22,143 nucleotides of DNA from Entrophospora sp. SA101 (taxonomy: Eukaryota; Glomeromycota; Glomeromycetes; Entrophosporales; Entrophosporaceae), in the NCBI GenBank assembly GCA_958430865.1, contig CAUDNR010000574.1, positions 6,036 to 28,178 of the forward strand, given 5' to 3'. Below are positions 17,701 through 22,143 of this stretch, in pieces. The notes below the pieces were generated by a model that was not told the DNA's origin, ran no database searches, and saw only the letters and a program-made list of their open reading frames with translations. Within the stretch, counting starts at the first letter, position 1; each line of letters begins with the position of its first letter. The position numbers were made by a program, and so were the translations under genes.

Positions 17701-18827
17701 TTTCACTGTCTAATTTATTATTAGATTTGAAATTTATGTTATTTTTAAGAGTTTTCAAATATTTTGGAGCATACTTTACAATAATATTGGGCGTTGCAAA
17801 AAATGTCTTTTCATTTCTAGTGATTCTATTTATAATCATCCTAAGTTTTTCACATGCATTTTACATAATATTGAGACCAAGTCAATACTTTACAATCGAT
17901 GAGCCTACCGTGAACGATGATCCTAATAATCCTTGGAATCTTGTTGATAAATATTTTACATATTTTACAAATAATAATTCATACAATCAAGATTCATATG
18001 CCCTTCAACCACCTGATAATAAAACCAACATGTTTGCACTTTTTTCTACTTCAATGCTAGCAATGTATAATTTTCTTGCAGGTAATTTTTAACTTTTGAT
18101 TTAATTGATTGGATTTTAAAATTACTTACTATAACATTAAAAATTATGATAATAATAACAATAATTAATTATTTTATTTTTTATAGGTGACAACAGTGCA
18201 TTCGGACCTTGGCCATTGCAAAATGATCCTTATCTAGCAATATTAGTTGTAATATTTTCATTCATAGTCGTGGTATACCTCATGAATTTATTCATTGGTC
18301 TACTTAGCAATGAAATTGAAATTTATAATAAACGTGAAGCTTTCTTGGCTCAAAAAGCAAAGATGATAGTTGAGATTGAATTATTTTATTTGTTTCCTGA
18401 ACATCGTCGTAGGAAAGATTGGTTTCCGGATATATTGTAAATATGATTGATGGATAATTTAATGAATTTATAAATATTTTAATATTTTTGAATTAATATA
18501 TATATATATATATTTATTTATTTATTTAGAACTTATAATGTACCGATTGATGACATTCGGAAAAAAGTCATAGAGATTGATGGTAGTAACGAAGATCCAA
18601 AACCATTTATTTCCGATGAGCTTAGAAATATTGTCGAAGTGGCCAAACCAGAAAAGCAAATAAATATTGAGAATAAATTCGAACGATTAGAAAATGATAT
18701 AAAAGTAATCAAAGATCAACTTGAAAGCAACAAGATGGAAATTAAAAATGAACTTAAAGGAATTGAAAATCTAATAAAAGCTTTACTGAATGAGGAAAAA
18801 AAAAAATCAATGATTAAAAGAATTTGA
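14733..18827 (+). CDS. Ion-transport-domain (TRP-like) channel with beta-propeller-like N-terminus
   Basis: Six exons join in frame: 14733-15147, 15305-15751, 15874-17544, 17623-18081, 18187-18436 and 18530-18827 (1179 residues). All five introns are GT-AG. Residues 1-700 hold beta-propeller-like strands, e.g. FFITHSREDKSIIVWKV (about 67-83) and LLISNDDKLILQWNV (about 213-227), with an Asp-rich tract in exon 3. The membrane domain follows: S1 YYYGIWIIYIAFLLCF (about 776), S2 LLNITIMLGIFHLHFEIRQF (about 808), S3 FFDVGAYSLPIITSIIW (about 843), S4 LKFMLFLRVFKYFG (about 880), S5 FSFLVILFIIILSFSHAFYI (about 905), pore FSTSMLAMYNFLAGD (about 984) and S6 AILVVIFSFIVVVYLMNLFI (about 1013). A coiled coil (about 1127-1175) probably drives tetramer assembly. 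S4 has few basic residues, which argues against strong voltage sensing, and the A-G-D filter resembles TRPV types. It is likely a plasma-membrane or endomembrane cation channel. This family is expanded in arbuscular mycorrhizal fungi; ligand and ion are unknown. AATAAA lies at 18947-18952. Confidence 0.9.
15148..15304 (+). other. Channel-gene intron 1
   Basis: GTAAGTAAAT ... TTTTTTTTAG, 157 bp, phase 1. Splicing joins KYF to KFLDFTKG. Confidence 0.8.
15752..15873 (+). other. Channel-gene intron 2
   Basis: GTAAGTATTT ... GTGATTTGCAG, 122 bp, phase 1, containing a (TA)n run. Splicing joins IAISS to LQFGLNSKVES. Confidence 0.8.
17545..17622 (+). other. Channel-gene intron 3
   Basis: GTATGATAGT ... 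ATTATTCAATAG, 78 bp, phase 1. It interrupts S3 (WNFF to DVGAYSLP), which would otherwise run to a stop soon after the donor. Confidence 0.8.
18082..18186 (+). other. Channel-gene intron 4 (pore intron)
   Basis: GTAATTTTTA ... TTTTTTATAG, 105 bp, phase 1, located directly after the pore helix (NFLAG to DNSAFGPW). The acceptor region of this intron is also present in the inverted fragment at 11550-11992. Confidence 0.85.
18437..18529 (+). other. Channel-gene intron 5
   Basis: GTAAATATGA ... TTATTTATTTAG, 93 bp, phase 2, with a (TA)n run. Splicing joins WFPDI-L to TYNVPIDDIRKKV. Confidence 0.75.
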
Positions 18828-19010
18828 TGTTTTTAGAATTTGTTTCATATATAAATATATATTAATATGTGGTGGTTGGTACAGTGGAGTGATAGAACTC
18901 CCGAAAAAAAAAATATAGATTACCACCACCATCATTTCACCTATTAAATAAATTAATTATAAAATAATTCTTGACCAAAATATTTTGAACCGTCTTCTTT
19001 GTAATCTGAT

Positions 19011-19309
19011 TTAGTTCGTGAATGTTTGACAAAAAATCTTTTCATCTACCAAATGTTTAGCCTCTGCTACTAAATCAAATATTTCTATTTTCTCATCTCA
19101 TTAGAAGGGTCGTGCTGTCTATTCCTTAAAAATTTCCATGAATCTCTTCAGCTCCTAAGCCTATTTCCTGGAACGGGACCCTTCGTTTTTGTTGCATTAG
19201 ATTCGGCATTGATTGAATTCCTAAACTTTCAGGGTTAAATTGAAATAATGGCGCATCATTGTTTGAATCCAAAGTAGGTAGGTTAATGACGTATGATGAA
19301 AATTTTGAC
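19011..19309 (-). pseudogene. Coding-like remnant, family not recognised
   Basis: On the minus strand one frame reads SSYVINLPTLDSNNDAPLFQ, FNPESLGIQSMPNLMQQKRR and VPFQEIGLGAEEIHGNF before a TAA at 19126-19128. A second frame (about 19011-19099) then reads DEKIEIFDLVAEAKHLVDEK IFCQTFTN before a stop. Residue mixture and codon variety are unlike the surrounding AT-rich noise, so this is probably the C-terminal part of a broken gene, or two exons whose splice sites I cannot identify. It lies convergent with, and about 180 bp beyond, the channel gene. No domain is recognised. Confidence 0.4.
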
Positions 19310-21717
19310 TTTAGTCATTGGCGTAACTAAAGTATCGGCTAAAGGTAATTTCTCACTAGGGCCATTTTGACGATTTGACTAAAGTAAAAGCCCTTGGAAT
19401 AAGTAAACCACTCGACATAATTAAAAACACGCGACGTAAGTAAAAGCACCAGCAATAATGATAATGATAAAATAGGATTATCAAAAGTTCCAAATTATCA
19501 TTATTGCATGTATATTGCAATGATGCAAGAAGAATAATTAATTATCATGAGAGGTTTACAAATGGTATTAATTTGAATTAGAAAGTTTAATTATACTAAT
19601 GAAACTAAATTTTTTTCCGTATACACATTCACTTTCAAAATAAAAATGCCTCTTTTTTTTTACAAATTAAAACTATCATTTTATTATTACATTTTATAAA
19701 ATGTAAAATTAAATTGTCTTTGACTTTGAAATTAACCACGCGTAATAGTAATACGCAATCATATTAATAATGTGTTTGAGCTATCATTAGTGTCTGAATT
19801 TGGAACACACATAGGCTGGCACGTAGAACGACTTTTACATTGTACACAAGATAGGTTTAGGTGCAATGTTTGTAAATTTTAATTTTGAAGCTTTAAAAGT
19901 GATAAAAATAGTAAATAAAGAAAAAGAAAAATGCTAAAATTCTTTATTGTTGAAGCATTGGAATGAATCAATGGTGAATTTTTGTTCTTTAAATAATTCG
20001 AAAAGAGCGATACAATAAATAACTAGGTGATTGTTTGTTACAGACGATATTCTTTGATGGTGCATTGATCGAGTAGTCTAATAAATTACCACGAAAACAT
20101 ATAAATAGACCCACTACCCTACTCGCGAACCAAAAACTTGACAGAAAAATTGGTGCGTCAGTTTTACTTTTTACATTGCATTAGAATTCGAGGGTCGAAA
20201 ACACGTAGTGCCTAAACGGCATTTTACGATTTGGCTTTACACGTTACGTTCAAATGCGAGGATCGAGGTCATACCCTACATTGTTGTGCAAAAAATTTAT
20301 TTATTTTAATGATTAAAGAGTCGTTATACGAACAATAAACAAACCTGATGTCATTAATAAAGATTAAAAGCCCAAACCCATTCGAGAAATAGATAGTTCG
20401 CCTTTCTTGACGGATGTACATAATACATGATCGATGAAAACAACGAAAGGAAGCGGTTGGATATAAATGATTGATTGATTCACATGTAATGAAAAAAAAA
20501 TGATGGCAATAAAGAAAATATAACGTTTAAGATTTGATGCATCTACAAAAAAAAAAACAAAATATCATTTACGGCATTTACAACTGTTTCTCAAGCATTT
20601 AAAATCAAAAGATAAAATGTTCAACGACTCCTAGGAAGAGAAGCTCGACTCAGTTTTGTGAAATACAGATTAGTATTAAATCAGAATTCCATGCCCGAGT
20701 AAGCCACCCAAAATAAAAAAATAAACTTATTTTTATTCTTTCCTATCAATACACGAGAGGATTTTTAAACAAAAAATCTAACTATAATAATAATAATTCA
20801 GACCCTGATAATCAATTGGATTAAATTTAAAATTAGAAAAGTTGAAATTTTACAACATAAACTATTATTGAAATAACATTTTTATTAGACCTGATAAATT
20901 ATTCATATGCATAATATCAATCAAGGCTTGTACATTTCTTTTAGACTTTTTTGATTTAAGAAATTTAATCTTTATATTCATTATTCATTCACGACATTTA
21001 CATCTACTCTCAGGCAGTCAATATCAAAAGATAAAATGTTTAATGACTTCCACCATTAATAATATTTTTAGTGCTACCAGGCAACCTTGAAATGACTTAT
21101 TTTAATATCAATGTATGATCTGCCTCACTTAGCTGTGCAACAACCAATCCAAAGGAATACACATTTTAATAGACCTTCTGATGTGTTGATGGCATTTGTG
21201 ATCAAAACTTTGAACCATTTCCTCATCTGTTTAAAAGGATTAGCTCCATTATGAGTGCCATCATCCAAATTCTTTTAGTTCTACCATTCTAGAGTGTAAA
21301 ATACCTCATAAAACAACAAATTTAAAGTCTTCATTTATATTAAAAGGTTATTTAAATTTAAACACATCATGATAAACTTGTTAATGGCACAAATCCCATT
21401 ATACAATAACCTGACTTTATATTCCTTTTCTCTTGTCTTTACCACAACAATAAATTCATGTTATAATGCAAACCTTTTAGTCAATAGCAGGTCGTGTATC
21501 ATTAAGAAATTCTTCAAATTGACTATATATACCATAATCTTGTATTTTTTGTTGTATTTTGTGGTTTTGCTGCATTAGCATATTTGATGACTTTATCTTC
21601 AAAAGGTTATTCAAATTTGTTTTTCTAACAGAAATAAAACTTATTAATAAAAATATATTATTAATTTTTGTTTGATGAACTTCAAATAGAATTTAAATTG
21701 GAATTCAAAAATATATT
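19310..21717. other. Long stretch without a supportable gene
   Basis: AT-rich sequence interspersed with short GC-richer patches (about 19800-19870 and 20110-20280) that show no open frame, tRNA or rRNA signature. It contains a diverged direct repeat (20571-20632 and 20992-21053). Minus-strand fragments around 21060-21320 look faintly protein-like (for example NPFKQMRKWFKVLITNA) but are too broken to name. Confidence 0.4.
20571..21053. repeat. Diverged direct repeat (two copies about 420 bp apart)
   Basis: The copy at about 20571-20632 contains CGGCATTTACAACTGTTTCT and ATCAAAAGATAAAATGTTCA. The copy at about 20992-21053 contains CGACATTTACATCTACTCTC and ATCAAAAGATAAAATGTTTA. The shared 18-mer ATCAAAAGATAAAATGTT is followed by C/T-A-A-C/T-GACT. 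This suggests two old copies of one dispersed element or an ancient segmental duplication. Confidence 0.55.
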
Positions 21718-21834
21718 TATCAAGAGGGAGAGTGGATAACTTCTATATGCGCCAAGGATTCTTTTAATTCTTGGGTCGCAACTTCAGGATTCATTGAGGC
21801 AGTTGTAAAAGGAGGGTTCTTTTATTATAATTAA
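21718..21834 (+). pseudogene. Short coding-like fragment, unrecognised
   Basis: The frame reads YQEGEWITSICAKDSFNSW then VATSGFIEAVVKGGFFYYN and a TAA at 21832-21834. It has no ATG and only 38 codons, but its composition (W, C, G, V) differs from local noise. It may be a last exon or a relic. No family assigned. Confidence 0.25.
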
Positions 21835-22143
21835 AAGTGTCTTTTAAAGTGAATAATCAGTAAAATAAAACGAATTAGATTTTTTACCATTTTATGTATG
21901 AAATTTTGGAATTGGAATATTTTTTTTGTATTATAAAGTTTATTTTTGAGTAAGTATAAGTAAAATTGGACAATTACATAAATGACACAAGATAAATATT
22001 TTATCCCCTGGGTGATAGCAGATATATATAACAAAGTTATCTCATCCTAGTAAAATCTTGTTATGCCTGCTACCTAAGGTTGCTTGCAGAAACTCATCCA
22101 GAAACCAATCAGCAGGGTTTCGGCAGGTTACACATTAATTGTT
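21835..22143. other. Window end, no gene seen
   Basis: AT-rich, then a GC-richer last 100 bp with a small hairpin (GAAACC, 9-base spacer, GGTTTC, near 22101-22121). This may be the edge of a dispersed repeat that continues outside the window. Confidence 0.3.

Noticed and set aside
20110..20280. GC-richer patch suspected of being an RNA gene
   Set aside because: No tRNA T-loop/A-box pair, no 5S or snRNA signature and no stable cloverleaf by eye.
21115..21170. Minus-strand NVYSFGLVVAQL resembling kinase subdomain IX
   Set aside because: It is flanked by stops with no other kinase motif, and an adjacent frame reads at least as well. Probably coincidence or too decayed.

Overview
This is a very AT-rich nuclear eukaryotic window. 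It has short GT-AG introns (about 50-160 bp), widely spaced genes, many mono- and dinucleotide runs and abundant decayed mobile DNA. Gene families and composition point to an arbuscular mycorrhizal fungus (Glomeromycotina, Rhizophagus-like). Three things support this: a beta-propeller plus TRP-like ion-transport protein typical of that lineage, a Fanzor (eukaryotic TnpB-like) relic, and a stand-alone low-complexity protein resembling the nuclease-like domain attached to many kinases in these fungi. The species is inferred from protein style, not from a marker gene.

Layout. Positions 1-2706 (+) hold a broken gene, probably a MULE-like DDE transposase, with one recognisable intron. It contains an apparently perfect 491-bp head-to-tail duplication (1549-2039 and 2040-2530). 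Positions 2707-6177 are mostly non-coding, with a small relic of a Tigger/pogo-type element near 3411-3634. A single-exon gene of 308 residues lies at 6178-7104 (+).

Positions 7405-10061 are a transposon graveyard. A degenerate Fanzor gene (7740-9502, -) carries stops and frameshifts and is interrupted by a 199-bp MITE with a clean 8-bp target duplication. A short inverted copy of the Fanzor 5' end lies just beyond its 3' end. A 50-58-bp minisatellite upstream is interrupted by a second MITE with a 7-bp target duplication.

A two-exon gene for a small polytopic membrane protein follows (10546-11223, +). Next comes an inverted, decayed fragment of an ion-channel gene (11550-11992, -). About 2.7 kb further on is the intact six-exon channel gene of the same family (14733-18827, +, 1179 residues: beta-propeller-like N-terminus, six membrane segments with a pore loop, C-terminal coiled coil). 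The last 3.3 kb contain only small coding-like relics and repeats.

Three genes look intact (6178, 10546, 14733) and nothing indicates that they act together. The main story is nested mobile-element activity: element inserted into element, with both empty sites reconstructable, plus local duplication and inversion of gene fragments. No CRISPR array, rRNA or tRNA was seen.
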